A stretch of DNA of 64,000 bases from Eucalyptus grandis (GCF_016545825.1 NC_052619.1:33767803-33831802); one strand, 5' to 3'; shown: positions 23,449 to 35,640, numbered from the stretch's first letter. Numbers and translations: made by a program. The notes: generated from the letters alone by a model not told the origin.

Positions 23449-25173
23449 TGTGACGACACCAATTTTCGTTAGCTCTAAACTAATTATCAAAATAATTATT
23501 ATTGATATTAAAGTGTGAAAGAACTCGATTACGTAAATTCCTCTTGATACACGTGACATCGCTTCAGTATTGACCATGCAAACATTTCTTTCCCACCCTC
23601 AATCACATAAGCAAAAGGCCAGTTTGCCTAGTCAAGCCGTGGGTAAGATGTTGGATCTTTTGTGTGGTTTTACTCGTATTTGTGCTTGAACATGTACTTG
23701 AGTTGTTCATGCTTGAAATGAGGCTAAGGTTTGCTTGGGTTAAGTTCAACGCAAGGCAAAGTCGCTTAAGGCCACAAGGCCTTGGATTAGCATTCAAGCA
23801 TGCCAAATCTAAGTCTCGTTCGGTGCGAGGATTACCCAAGGCCGCAAGCTTTTAAATCGGCATTGAGGCATGCTAGTTCTAAGTCTTGATCGGTACAGGG
23901 ATCACCCAAGCCCACGAGATCTTGATAAGGCACTAAAACGCGTCAGTTTTATGCCTTGGTTGGTGCAGGGACTTTGTGCTTGGCGTTTAAATCAAGCCAT
24001 GACCCATAGGCCATTCATGGCATGAAGCATGTTCACGCTAGGTTGAAGCCGAGGTCCGTCGAGCTTAGGATCTACATGAAAGCGAGGTGTACCCAAGCCT
24101 CAAGGTCTTGGATTGATATTGAGGTATGTTGTTTCCGAGCATTGTTCGATGCGGGGATCGACGCTACGTGTTTGGTTCAAGTCACGAACTAAGGGTCGTT
24201 TCCAACATGTTGTATAGTGCAATATTAGGATTCATGGCACACACATATGAATGAGCATGCCCTTAGGCCATGTATGAGTTGGCTAAGAAGAAAAGATAAG
24301 AATCAGCTTGTGTGATGCACTTGTGTGTGCACATAAAATAGAAAAAAGCGCTTGTCGTCACATAGCGTGGTGGCAATACCTTGTTCGTTGAACATGATGC
24401 CCTAGTTGAGCCAAAATGCCTAGGTCTCAAATCTAGAAGCCTTAAGAAGCTAGCCCCAAGAAGCCTCAATCGAGCTGAGATGCCCTTGTCGAGTCAGAAA
24501 GCCCAGCAAGAAGTTAGAAGCCCCGGTCGAGCTGAGAGGGCTTGGTCGAGCCAAAATGATGCTAAATGAATTTGCATAAGTGCCGATTATGCATAAACAT
24601 GATATGTTGATATGTTCATTGTTAAGCTAAAGGTAAGCATGTATTGAAGCATGTTGTTATGTATATCTGCATGTATTCGAGATGTAGTAATAAGTTTGTT
24701 GTTAATCTGTCATCGACACTATTTGCTATTGTTGTATTTGTTAGGCTTTGATGTTGAGATACTTTCCTAGTAGATAATTAGGAATTTTACTTACTGAGTT
24801 CCCCCAAAACTCATTCTCTTATCTTTTCGTCTTGTAGGCATGGTAGTCTCACGTCAATTTTGGGAGATATAGTCACACTAGAGGAGATAGGAATTCCCTT
24901 GGCTTATATGGAAAACTTGTAGTATGATGCAAAAAGAAAAAAATGGCTCGTAGAGAAAGGGCTTGTAAAAGTGCTATTATAATATAAATTAGTGTATTTT
25001 GTGTGATGTATGTCCCAATCTTCCAACTATTATTTGTCTGGAGAGTTATTTGTTCATATTTTTGCATGTTCATCATAACAAGATAAAAAGAATCGGAATG
25101 GCGTTGAGCCTACAACGTCGACAAAATAACCATTGTCACTTGTGACCATAGAGATGGTTGGGATCGTGACACA
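23449..25173 (+). mobile_element. Solo LTR candidate (Ty3-type, ~1.7 kb)
   Basis: Begins TGTGACGACACCAATTTTCG and ends TGGTTGGGATCGTGACACA, giving TG...CA ends and the GTGAC end motifs common in plant Ty3 LTRs. Near 24787-24838 it holds TTTTACTTACTGAGTTCC...CTCATTC then CGTCTTGTAGGCA, a combination familiar from Tekay/Retand-type LTRs. No primer site, gag or pol adjoins either end, so it reads as a solo LTR. Flanking 5-mers do not match, so either the target duplication has decayed or the boundaries are a few bases off. Degenerate internal repeats are listed separately. Confidence 0.6.
23750..24170. repeat. Degenerate ~70-90 bp repeats inside the LTR
   Basis: Repeated phrase ACCCAAG.C..CAAG.TCTTGGAT, then GGCATTGAGGCATG.TAG, TCTAAGTCTTG.TCGGTGC and GGGATCACCCAAG, at about 23780, 23835, 23905 and 24090. 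A second, shorter theme (GTCGAGCTGAGA..GCC) recurs at 24410-24560. Confidence 0.6.
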
Positions 25174-25324
25174 GGGCTTTGGATGAGCTACAGACACATC
25201 ATGATAGTTCATGCAAACTCATCCACAAGAAGACCACAACTATTGTGACACACATGTTATAGCTCCCTTGTTAGTCCCTTCCATGTAAGCTCCATGATGT
25301 TTAACTTTAAGACACTGGAAGAAT

Positions 25325-26060
25325 TACCAAAAAAGTCATTAAGCTATTACAATCGTGTCAATTAAATCTTAAAATTTTTTTTTTTTTTGTTAACCAATTG
25401 CGTTATAAACATTTTGCATTTGTACCATTTCAATTTATCCAGCCAATTTGATTAAAAATCGTGGACATTGATATTAGTTATCCTATGTGACATGACCTGG
25501 CGTCAACATAAACAAATTTTAAAATATTTTTCGAATTTTTTTATATTTTTCTTTCTTTTCCTTCATTCTTTTGTTTCTATTAGTGACCAACAAGGGTCAC
25601 CAGAGCTCCTGTTCACTAGGAAAGGGCACAAAGATCTCACTAGTCGCTGGCAATGGAGGCAATCCTCATTTGGCCTCACCTAGATTTGGGGGAGGGCAAC
25701 AACCCCAGGTTCTCACTAACCATCGGTGAAGGTGGCCATGGCCTCATGGGCTACAAGTGAGATCGCCTTCCCCCCTCCCCGGTCGACAAGGCTCTCCTTG
25801 CTCGCAATTTGTTAAACAAAAGAATGAAGGAAAAAGAAAGAAAAAATAATTAAAAAAGTTGAAAAAAGATATTGAAGTATTATTTAAAATTTTCCTTGTC
25901 GGAGTTGGCCATGTCACGTAAGCCATGCCACATAGGACGACTGGCATCCATGTCAAGATTTCATACTAAAATTGATTGGATGAATTGAATTGACATAAAT
26001 GCAAAAGGTTTATGACTCCATTAGTATAATTACAATAGGTTTATGGTTTTTTCCCCCAAA
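25325..26060. mobile_element. Foldback / long-TIR element
   Basis: Left arm AAGTCATTAAGCTATTACAA ... ATCCTATGTGACATGACCTGGC ... TTTCCTTCATTCTTTTGTTT. Right arm, reverse-complemented: AAACCTATTGTAATTATAC ... GTCCTATGTGGCATGGC ... TTTCCTTCATTCTTTTGTTT. The arms are ~230-270 bp each and surround a GC-rich core (~25580-25800). The core resembles the GC-rich parts of elements at 49.8 and 59.2 kb in style. No transposase is present, so it is non-autonomous. I could not define a clean target duplication. Confidence 0.7.
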
Positions 26061-26439
26061 GCACTTAGTTTTGGTCTTCTTAAACTCAATCCAAAGCTTG
26101 TGGAAAGTTGGTTCTTTTCTTAGATCTATATGTCCATCAAGTAATACTATCATACAAGGTCGAAGCAGTTTTCAGTATTTTCCCCGAGTCTTGATCTTGC
26201 GCTTAAAACATAAAATTGTTCCTTTCCTTCCAAATTAACCAAAGAACAACAAAGAAAAATTAGAAAGGCACCGATGTATGTTTGAAATTTAATTAGTCAT
26301 TCCTTAATTCTAGACAAACTTGGAATTGTTATGTTGACATTTAGGGCTGATTCGCTGGAATCTAATTGACAACGAAACATCTTTTTCGAAAGTCGCTCTT
26401 CAGCTTTTGATGAGAGGAGATAGGTTCCGTGGCGACTCC

Positions 26440-27500
26440 TAATAAGAAATATCTAGGTAGACAATAAATAATGGCAAACTTTTATTTCAAACTTCGAACC
26501 AAATTATACATACAAACCGTGTTGGAATTCAATCACCAACAAAGCTTGAAAATATAGCTATTTCCACAGCAATACACGTGCACAAACTGTGTCGGTATTT
26601 AATCGAAAACAAAGCTTGAGAATGTGCAAAGATGTAACACTAGAATTTAATTGACGGTGCGACACTCATGATAGAGATGCATGCCAGAATTAAATCGACG
26701 ACAAAGTATTGGCATAAAGATACATATTGGAATTTAATCAACGACATGAATCGAAAAGCTACAACTAAGGAAAATAAAGTGCAGGAAAGTAAAAATAATA
26801 AAAGATTACATTTTGATTGTTGAGGGGTCCTCTTCCAATTGATAGAACTTGGTATTTATAGACCTGCTATCAAAATCGTCTGGGAGCAGTTTCTTTGTGG
26901 TTGAATTTTGAAATTAATGGTCCATATTCCCACGTCGTCAATTCCCTTCAAAATAGCAGCCTTATCTCCAAGGAGTTGTTCGTTGTCCACGTGGTCATTT
27001 CCCTTCAAAATAGAGGTTGTTCATTTCCTACGTTGCCAAATCCCTTCAAAATAGCAACCTTATCTCCAAGGGGTTGTTCGTTTCCCATGTTGCCAAATCC
27101 CTCTAAAATAGCAATTCACTCTCCATTTTCACTTAACTATTCTTCATGATCTCCTTAATGGATTTATAGGTGCCTAAACCTTAGATGCAATCTTTTGAAT
27201 CAATCATTTGCATATGATATTGACCAATCTTTAATCCATTAAATTGACTTCCTCCACGGATGATTAAATATGCCTAGATAATATATTCTTCACTCTTTCC
27301 CTTTTTTTCTTTAATTTTGACTGTTGCACATGATGTTGTCCAATCCACTTTTGATGCTTCCAAATGATCATCACATAGCAATAATAACTAAATATTGGGC
27401 ACTTTTGGGTGTTAAAAATGGCCGGGTGAGACCACAACTTCGACGCCCAAGGGCAAAGCAAAAGAACATGCTCGATCGTCTCTAGCTGCAGATTGCAGAG
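26440..27500. repeat. Repeat-rich interval, possible minus-strand LTR
   Basis: 26510-26750 holds about four diverged copies of GGAATTTAATCGACGACAAAG at ~60-80 bp spacing. 26930-27130 holds three or four copies of CCCTTCAAAATAGCA..CTTATCTCCAAGG.GTTGTTCGTT. Between them the minus strand reads GGTCTATAAATACCAAG, a good TATA-type promoter. Promoter plus flanking repeats suggest a minus-strand LTR, but I could not find TG/CA ends or an internal domain. Confidence 0.45.
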
Positions 27501-27639
27501 AGTATGTGCAACATAATCCTTTTATGAATGAAAAGCTTTCACTCTGTAGTTCTCTACTGCCTATCTTCTAACTTTCAATCAAGTTAATGATAACTTTCAG
27601 ACGAGAAACATTAATAAGAAATTGATTTTTTAAGCGTCA

Positions 27640-28330
27640 AAATCGATATCACTGTGTCAAAGGTTGAATTTCATTTTTTTACACTTTGGCCAGTGTATTT
27701 GGGCAGCAAATTAAGTTCGTTATGAGTATACTGTCAAATTACAAAACATCAAAAAAGCGAAAACTCAAATCCTAAATTCGTCTTGAAAAGTACAATCAAT
27801 TAAGTTATTTATTTTTGTATGATTAAAAAAATCTAACGTGACTCTTTTTAATGCTTTCAAGGTCATTTGGTGTTAAAATGCCGTCAAATGGGTGTCACAA
27901 TAATATGTAGAATAAAAGCTATATAAACCAAAGAGAGAATGGAGGGTGAGGTGCCGCTAGCCCTCCTTCAACGACCCTCTCTAGGGTCTTTATTAGGGCA
28001 ACCTCCAAGCCTTGTCGTGAGTTATAGAGACCTTCTACTCCTTTCCTTTAGCCTTAACCATCGATAGCCCCCACCTGCCTCCACCCGTCCCACTCTATTC
28101 TTTGATGTGACACCTATTAGGCATTTATCAGTACCAAATGTTCTTAAAATATCGAATGAAGTCACATTGTAGTTTTACGCCACTTAGAATGGACAAGGGT
28201 GGCAAAAAAAAAGTTAGTTCAATCTTTTTGTATAAATTTTGATGACTTGATTGCGTTATTTAGATTTTGAGTTCAATTGCATTTTTTCTACAAGTTTATA
28301 ACTATTATATACTTATACCTAATTGATAAA
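27640..28330. other. Possible degenerate long-TIR element
   Basis: AT-rich arms (left phrase GTACAATCAATTAAGTTATTT; right phrase TTGATTGCGTTATTTAGATTT) surround a GC-richer core at 27950-28090 (GCCGCTAGCCCTCC, CCACCTGCCTCCACCCGTCC). The layout copies the foldback elements at 25.3 and 58.8 kb, but the arms match only loosely. Confidence 0.3.
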
Positions 28331-28375
28331 GTGGAGAATTATACCAATAAATAAAGTGAAGAACATAACTAATTT

Positions 28376-28821
28376 GGTAAAATTTCATTTTTAATCCTTA
28401 ATTTAACCTTCTTTAATCAAATCTTGGAACCATAAATTTGCCTCATCAAGTCTAGAAATTGCATAATTTTGCCATTCAATTTATCCATTCCACGCCCAAT
28501 TAATTAGAGCTGATGTGTCGGTTAGAGTTAGCAAGAGATTAACACGAAAAAACCTTTTATTATCATAAATGAACAGATAATATAACCTCGAAGATCACGT
28601 CGTAACTTAACCAAGAGCGATGAGATTTCTCGAAATTGATGTTTTCATCAAGGTTTCCACGTCAAATTGATGTTGTAGTATCCAAATAACTAGATTTGTG
28701 AGCCAAAGAAATTTGATTTGACAGATTATGCAAGTCCAACGACTTGATTAGGTAAACAAAAAATCTAAGGACTTCATGGAAATAAATCCACAAATTCAGA
28801 GACCTAAAGTGAAATTTTACC
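28376..28821. mobile_element. Short TIR element (MITE-like)
   Basis: Begins GGTAAAATTTCATTTTTAA and ends AAAGTGAAATTTTACC, whose reverse complement GGTAAAATTTCACTTT matches the start. Inner phrases also mirror each other (CATCAAGTC.AGAAATTG against CGACTTGATTAGG). It is 446 bp, non-coding, with no clear target duplication. Confidence 0.6.
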
Positions 28822-29613
28822 ATCAATTTTATGAGCTGCTTTGGTCATGAGGGATGTGTTGTGGCCCTCCCATAGAAATCTCCAATGTTACGATACTATA
28901 GCAAAAGCTAAAAAGTTCACGTAGTTCAAATTCTTCTGCAAATGACTAAAAAATTATACAAATATTGCGTACAAAACTGGCAAATAATAGGCATAAACAG
29001 ATCTACTAATAAATAGTCATTTCAAAAGCTAAGAAAGCTATGTCTAATCAATGTGGATTTCGCAGAATTTAAGATATGATACTATGAGCACAACAATTAA
29101 AAATCAAAACATAGTAATTACATAGATAATTTTCAAAAAGTATCAACTCTTATGGTTACGAATAAAAGTTGAAAAGTCAAATTTAATTCTTCTGGAACTT
29201 AAAATTTCCGCAACCATAACTTATAAAAAGTTTATAAAATAAATAAAAAAAGAGTAATTATGTAATCTGCAAAGTAAAAGAAATATAAATATGTGTGTTC
29301 TTCGGAGTTAAATTGTAAACACGACTTATAAGTTTGAAAATATCGAGGTTGACTTTATAAAAATTGTTTCCAAACTCTAGAGAAACCCAACACAATCAAA
29401 CGTAAGGCTAACTGAAGTTCCAAAAAGAGCCTGAAACATTTTCTTTCCTCCTTTTTCTCTCTCTCTCTCTCTCTCCTCCCCCCAACCCCAAAAAAAAAAA
29501 GGGCATATCATTATCTTTGCTAAGTTTCATTTATCGCATGATTTCCTAGACTGTATATGTCGATCCAGGGGATGAAGTGCACAAATATGATCATAGTATC
29601 CAAAGAAGAATGG
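28822..29613. other. Intergenic; (CT)n tract only
   Basis: AT-rich sequence with no supported gene. A (CT)n microsatellite with a C/A-rich shoulder lies at about 29456-29500. Confidence 0.5.
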
Positions 29614-29779
29614 ATTCTCCATCCCCTTGGACAACGCTGGTGCAAGTGACCCTTTATCATGGAAATTGAATGTGATAACATTGATAGCTAGTTTATATCC
29701 GCTTCGTCAAATGAAGACGCGGTAAAAATGATTTGTGAATGCCTAATTCTCCATCCCCTTGGACAACGCTGGTGCAAGT
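29614..29779. repeat. 34-bp perfect direct repeat, 132 bp apart
   Basis: The sequence running from ATTCTCCATCCCCTTGG to GACAACGCTGGTGCAAGT occurs at 29614-29647 and again at 29746-29779 without mismatch. The second copy ends exactly where similarity to the 35.6 kb duplicated segment begins (GTTCTTGTTTTCACC). Confidence 0.9.
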
Positions 29780-31687
29780 TCTTGTTTTCACCCTTCAAAT
29801 CAAATGAGATTAGAGCCCAGGCAACATATGTAAAAGGGATGATATTTCCAAATAGTCTGCTCCATTTTATATCATATATTCACTTGAGGAAATTACTGCC
29901 TTTTTGAACGGTATCTTAGATATGTATTGCCTGTTTTTCTTTTCTAAAACAATTTATGATTTTCATCACTTCTCTTCGAATTCCCTCAATAATTGTGAAA
30001 ATATTTAAATAGAGTTTCGACATTTCAACTCCCATTCCCATTATGAAATTGCTTTATCAGGAATATTTAGTTAAAGAGTCTTGAAATTAATAGTTTGTGG
30101 AAATTTCAATTGCAATTTTGAATCTAGAATTGATTATATCTATATTTCTTATCAATAATTTTCTCTTGCCCCCTTACAGGCTATGGGAATCGAAACCTAT
30201 ACATAAATAAATCAACCTATACATAAATAAATCATCTCCAACCCAATCCCCCTAAAAATGTGAGGATTCAAATACCTCACCTCCTCATTCTTTTGAGGGA
30301 AGAATAGCCACCAGAGCAAATACCACTGGTTTTCACTCTACATCATTATGAGTTTTTTTTTTTTCAAAGTTCATGTATCCACTTATTCGTTTATTAATTT
30401 CTTATTTTCAATTTTACTTTTATACGGAGGTATATTTGTTGTTAAATTAAAAATTTCGATATCATCCTATTTACTAGTTTCATGTTTATTTTGGATGAAA
30501 TTGGGAAATTAAATTTTGAATGCAAATACATATATGATTATATTAATGCTCGTGGCTTGCTGCTTTTTTTTTATTGGGCTAATTTTACTCATAAATGTCT
30601 TTTTAGTCCTTATAATATATATGAAAAAGAGAGAAAAACTAAAAAGAGAGACTGAAATCGGAAAAACATCTACGTCTCGCCCTCCGCTTCTTACCACGCC
30701 GTACGGACCCCGCCTGAATCTCTCTGTCTCCGCCTCTACCGGTCGGCGAGCCGCCGCCGCCAATCACTTCCTGTCGCCAGCCCCTTCCGGTCCTTGCCGT
30801 CGTAGCTCTCCATCATCTCCATGTGTGAAATCACGGGGCCGCGCAAATCTTGAAATTTATGCACGTGCATGTCACTGGGCATTTGTTCCCATCGACCAAA
30901 CTGATTCGGCTGCCTATGCTGGTGCTTCATTTCGTAATCGACCTATTTTCAGATTCTTGATACTTCTGTGACCATGTAACTAGAAAAAAGATCTTACTGC
31001 GTTGTGCATTCTTAAAATTTATCCAGCTCGCCTTTGTCGCGGGGTTGCACGATTCTTAAAATTTATGCTTGTGCATGCTGCTGGGCATTTTTCTCGTTGA
31101 CCGAACTTATTTGGCTTGCTACACCGGTGCTTCATTGCGTAATTGACCTAGATTCAGATTTTCGATACTTCCATGACCATATCTTATTGTTACGTTGCGC
31201 TTTTTCTTCCAGATTTTGTGTTAGCCCTGAGTTGATAGAGGAGATAGTTGCAGTGCTGGTGAGGCGTTGGATTGAAACTCGGGATACCCGGCGCGAGGAT
31301 GGGAGGGAAGAAGGAGAAGAGAGGGAAAATTGAAGAGAATCAGGTTGATGTCACAATGGATGTGGATCGATTGAGGAACAGGTTGAAGTTAATAGCAAGG
31401 ATGGTATCGAAGGTAAAAGATAGACAGGGTAAGAAGGACAAAAGATGGTATTGAAGGTAAAGATCGGAAAAGAAAGTAAAAGAGTAAGTTCTGCTGAAAA
31501 TGTTGAGGTTTTCCTTTCTATGGTCCGAGTGAGTCGGAGTGAGGTGCTGAGGTTTTCCTCTCTATGGTCTGAGTGAGAGTCGGAGTGAGGTGTTGAGGTT
31601 TTCCTCCCTATGGTCTGAGTGAGTCGGAGGAGATAATAGCAAGGATAGAAACGTTTGTGAGGGATAAAAAATTTTCTAAGGAAGAAG
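29778..31687 (+). pseudogene. Truncated duplicate of the REB1/TTF-I-like gene
   Basis: Matches the promoter, 5' leader and two coding pieces of the intact gene at 36709. Similarity starts at GTTCTTGTTTTCACCCT (29778 against 35641) and runs through shared AT-rich promoter DNA (ATGCTCGTGGCTTG.TGC) into the start region at 31299 (GCGAGGATGGGAGGGAAGAA). After ~35 codons the copy is frame-broken and lacks the stretch equivalent to ~36800-37610. It then resumes at the RVSF/EN-VE region, where a ~45-bp segment is present three times. It breaks off after GGAAGAAG, just where the first SANT domain begins in the intact gene, and joins retroelement sequence. Its leader carries a ~560-bp section absent from the intact gene, including a tandem duplication (30849-30978 and 31053-31186). 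No functional product expected. Confidence 0.85.
31501..31630. repeat. Three tandem copies of a 40-46 bp coding segment
   Basis: Copies at 31501-31544, 31545-31590 and 31591-31630, each TG.TGAGGTTTTCCT..CTATGGTC.GAGTGAG. The equivalent sequence is single-copy in the intact gene (around 37670-37710). Copies differ by a few substitutions and a 2-base indel. Confidence 0.9.
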
Positions 31688-33877
31688 AGCCTTTGCAAGG
31701 ATCGATCGTTCACTCACTCACCTAAATAAAATCGTTCATTCACTCACCTAAATAAAATGCTAGAGCCCAAATAGTAGTGGGTCTTAGGACATCCAATGCC
31801 ATCGCATTTCCTCATGAACTCGGGCTCCTTATAGAATTCGAGGACTTTAACTTTGGCAAAGAGCGACAACTTATCAAACCCTGCAATCCTTGATAGTCAT
31901 ACAAAGGCGTTCCTCAATCTTTGCTAGGCGCCTTGAATTTTCTTCATCGAAATGCGGAGTTGGAGTCTCCTTAGATGGAGGCTCTAGACCAATAACTATC
32001 GGGATTGTAGTGGAAATCTCTTCCGCAAGCCCTTTCCCCATGGGCTCTACTACTAGCACTTCAAGGGGCGATACGATTATTCATGGTAGAAGAAGCAGGA
32101 ACTACAGACATCAAATTCCTGACTTGGTTGGAGAGATTAGCCAAACAATGCCATCATCTGCGCCATTTGATTCTCCATGTTAATAACACGGGCTCGGGTA
32201 TCTTCGTTCTCCATCCTTGTTTGGTGGCGAGTACATATAACAAATCTTTCTTCAGCTGTCTTTCAATACCTCCTGTAAAAGAAGATGACTCGAATTAGTA
32301 CAAGTTAAAAGAAACCATTAAAATACAAATCCTAGTCAATTTTATATTTTCTTGAGATGAAATAATGATAAGAAGTGTATATGATCCCAGTATCATATAA
32401 CATTCTCTTATCCAAATTTCTTCAAAAAAAATTATATAATTGAAAAGGAACGACGACAAATATTTAATCAGAATGCCCATTTTCTAAAAATTACATGAAA
32501 ATGTTCATGAATTTTATTCATTTCAGTCGAACAATTACAAGGGAAACAGAACCTTGCTTTCTTTAGGATTACAAAGTGGTTCGATTTTACATGTGATTTT
32601 ACATGTGATATGAAAATGAATACAAGTAAACCTCAATAGAAAGGAGGGAAACACAAAGGAAATCCCTTTACAAGAAAAGAATATGAAATGGAAACCTAAG
32701 GACTAGGTGGGATCGTGCGGAGACGCTTGTTATCATGGGCCAAGCGTTCCTCATCGATCAAGGCACTGTCTTCTTGCTCCTTAATATGAGCTCGTATCCG
32801 ACAACTGAACCTTGAGCTCAGGTTCTACTTGACGGTATATGTAATCAATGGTAGCTTGGTGAGTCTTCATCTCTCATTCCAAGTCAACTTCATCGACAAC
32901 AACCATGCAATGCAAGGAATGTGAGTACCAAATTCCAATAGCAGCTTGAATCGCGGCCTTGATATGGTCAATTTGGTTTTCCTCGATGACTTTATCGTGA
33001 TAATCAATACGATATAACCCTTGAGGATTGAGGATTGGCAGGATTGTTTGAAACCTTAAAGGTAATATAACGTTAAACCCATTAAAGGGTAATATGACGT
33101 TAAACCCATCAATCCCATGAGGGGAGTGGGTCATCAACTCCACTAAAAAGGCGCACCTCGGGATTCCCAAGCCACCGAACATGCCATTGAATTAGGCTAG
33201 GGTTGAGGCTTTTGAGGAAATGAAACCAAGAAAGACCATGATGGAAAGAATTCATTTCTTTGCAAAATTTAAGAATGGGATGATGATATTTTGTGACAAC
33301 AACAATTTTCATGTGTGGGGAAAATTCTTTGATATGCGAAAAATAGCCAAATTTGGAGAAGTCCTAATGGGGCTCTTAGAGTTCCTCGACCATTTGCTTT
33401 GAAACGATTAAGAGACACAAAAGTTTCAGCAAGAATCATGTGTGTAAAACAATTAAATGCGCAAACTTGATTGACAATGTGAGTGACTAAAGGATCTATT
33501 GTTTTTTGAGTATGTGGGAATATCACAAAGCCAAAGAATATGAGTAAGAAGACACAAGGTATTTGATTCCCAAATTTAGGTTCAAGGCTAAGGAAATGTT
33601 GTTCATGGAAATTATAAGGCATGGAATGAGAATTTCCATTAAGAATAACCTCAATTTTATCGGTAGGGATATTGAGGAATTGACTTAGAAGAGAAATTGG
33701 ATTTTGACCAATAGGAGGAGTGATGAAAGAAGCTTTACCTAATCCAATGGCTTTTTGGAACTCCTCAATTGTAGGGATCAATTCATATTGATTAAACACG
33801 AAAGTGGAAGTCATGGGATTCCAAAAATGAACCGATGCTTTGACCATCGCAATACGTAAGCCTATGCCTTTTTCCAC
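31688..33877 (-). pseudogene. Retroelement gag-like remnant with DUF7745-like N-terminus
   Basis: Minus-strand reading from 33877. The first ~200 codons are open and contain HFWNPMTSTFVFNQYELIPT, IEEFQKAIGLG, ITPPIGQNPISLLSQFL and FHEQHFLSLEPKFGNQIPC. This resembles the DUF7745/plant-mobile-domain-like N-termini found in some plant retroelement proteins. It breaks at 33269. Later pieces in shifted frames include a linker (VLVVEPMGKGLAEE, HFDEENSRRLAKIEERL) and a gag-type stretch near 31880-31770 (KVKVLEFYKEPEFMRKCDGI). No zinc knuckle, protease or reverse transcriptase remains. It ends at a GCCTTTGCAAGGATCGAT motif (from 31690) that also occurs next to the LTR at 41.5 kb. I do not assign a lineage. 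Confidence 0.55.
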
Positions 33878-34540
33878 GTAGTCTTAATGTCTTGGGTCGA
33901 GATTCTCCCATAGAGTCTTGAGATTCCCAGGCATGGGGATCACGTCCACTTTGGGTTTAAACCTAAACCTAAAGAGGCACCATGATTAAAATATATTGTC
34001 GTTGAAATATAAAATGCATAATTAAAATATGGAGAGTAAAAAGATAAGAACGATAAAAGAAGAACAATATGTTACCCACCAAACACATGGCAAGCACAAA
34101 TCACATGTCGCATGAAACAGTGAGGTTTCGATGCCTAAGGTGAGGGTACTAAAAAGGTTTCAATTCAAAGGATAAAAATAGTACCCCCATATCTTTATCA
34201 AAGGATAAAAAAGTTTAGGTCCCCATCCCAAAGGATAAAAATAATTTACCCACAACTACTATCGTCGGTCAGTGCTATCTTTATTAAGTGGGATGAGTGG
34301 GCTTATGTAAGTAATGGATTACCACGAGCATTCACTCGCAGATTCCACCCATAAACCTCCTAAGATCCTAGATTGTGCAATCGGGGTTTTAGACCGTAGT
34401 TGTGTGTGCGGTGTCATGCTAAAGCTTGTAAACATGCATTTAAATTTAAACATCCAGCACTTCAATATAAACCCTCATACATTCATACACTACAAGACCA
34501 TTTAACACGAGGTTAGTGACTAACTTGATTTTCCACGAGA
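33878..34540 (-). other. Leader region of the decayed retroelement; no gene
   Basis: AT-rich sequence between the gag-like remnant and the LTR upstream of it on the minus strand. It has three copies of AAAGGATAAAAA at 34158-34245. No primer-binding site could be identified. Confidence 0.4.
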
Positions 34541-34830
34541 CAGCCTAAGAAGCTTTTTGCAGAGGATGCTTTGTTTTATTGAATTTGCTTGGGTGGTTAT
34601 AATTAAGGGGGAGAGCTCCCCTTTTATACAAGAAGTCTCCCATTACAACCGTTGATTGACTCTCGATCTAATGGATAAAATTACATCTCCCATCCTACTA
34701 ATTACTGACATTTAATTCGAGAATGCTCTAGAACTCGATACAATTACCATCTCACCCATCCTAGGAATGTTCTAGAAACTCTAGGGTGGTTAGGATAAGA
34801 TTTAAAATATGATAAAATTTATCATATCTT
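34541..34830 (-). mobile_element. LTR fragment, family shared with 41.5-41.9 kb
   Basis: Minus strand: TCTAGAGCATTCTCGAATTA, GATCGAGAGTCAATCAAC, GGGAGACTTCTTGTATAAAA, GGGGAGCTCTCCC, then CAAATTCAATAAAACAAAGC. The copy at 41.5-41.9 kb has the same order (GATCGAGAGTCGATCAAC, GAGACTTCTTGTATAAAAAA, CAATAATACAAAGCATTCTC). TGTATAAAA is the likely TATA box. Its orientation and position suit the 5' LTR of the gag-like remnant at 33877-31688. Confidence 0.6.
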
Positions 34831-35640
34831 ACATTTGTTGATTACTCAAAATAGGATAAAGTCGGATATAATGGGATAAATATTGAATAAAATTATCCTA
34901 TGGAGAGGTGAGATAAAGACGGATAGAAATTTTGAATATCCATAATAAGAAAAAAATTTTTTTCTCATATAATAAATGTCTTAAATTAACAAATTAAAAT
35001 TATATTTCAATATAAATAATATTTGAATTCTAATATAAGAAATTCAAAATAACAAAAAAATTAGTTTTTTAATTTAATCTTATTTTTATTTATATATTCG
35101 AATTTAATTATGTCTTATAATATAGATTCAATATATAAATTTATATCTTTCAATTACTGCTGTTGATTGCCCCTTATCAAGATGGTGGATAACTACTCTC
35201 CCCAACTACAATCTACCTTATTAAATGTAAGAGTACAATCTACCCATTAAATACAATAACTACCTTGAAAACAAATATACATTTCCCATACTGTTTCTAG
35301 GAGTATTTTACAATCCTCATGAAAATCCTGGAACCCAATACACTTCAAGTCTTGTCGATCATCTAGGCCATGGCCACAACGTTACACTACATTCACTTTC
35401 AGTTGGGTCTTGAATTCTCCAGTTTGTGACACTAGTGTTTAAGTGGAGTTGTGGCGATGGGCTCGCTAACTTTGGATATTCATTTTACGGATGATGCGAA
35501 GTAGCTGTAGTTTTTTTTTTTTTTTTTTTTTTGGTTTGACAAGTAGCTGTAGTTCAATCGAAATTTTTTGTAGCAGATGCGAGAGCATCTTATAATAGCG
35601 TCCAACTAAGCAAACTTGTACACATGAAAATGCCAAGTAA
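34831..35640. other. AT-rich intergenic; no gene seen
   Basis: Very AT-rich sequence (34980-35110 especially) with a ~22-base T-run near 35511. No features beyond this. Confidence 0.5.
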
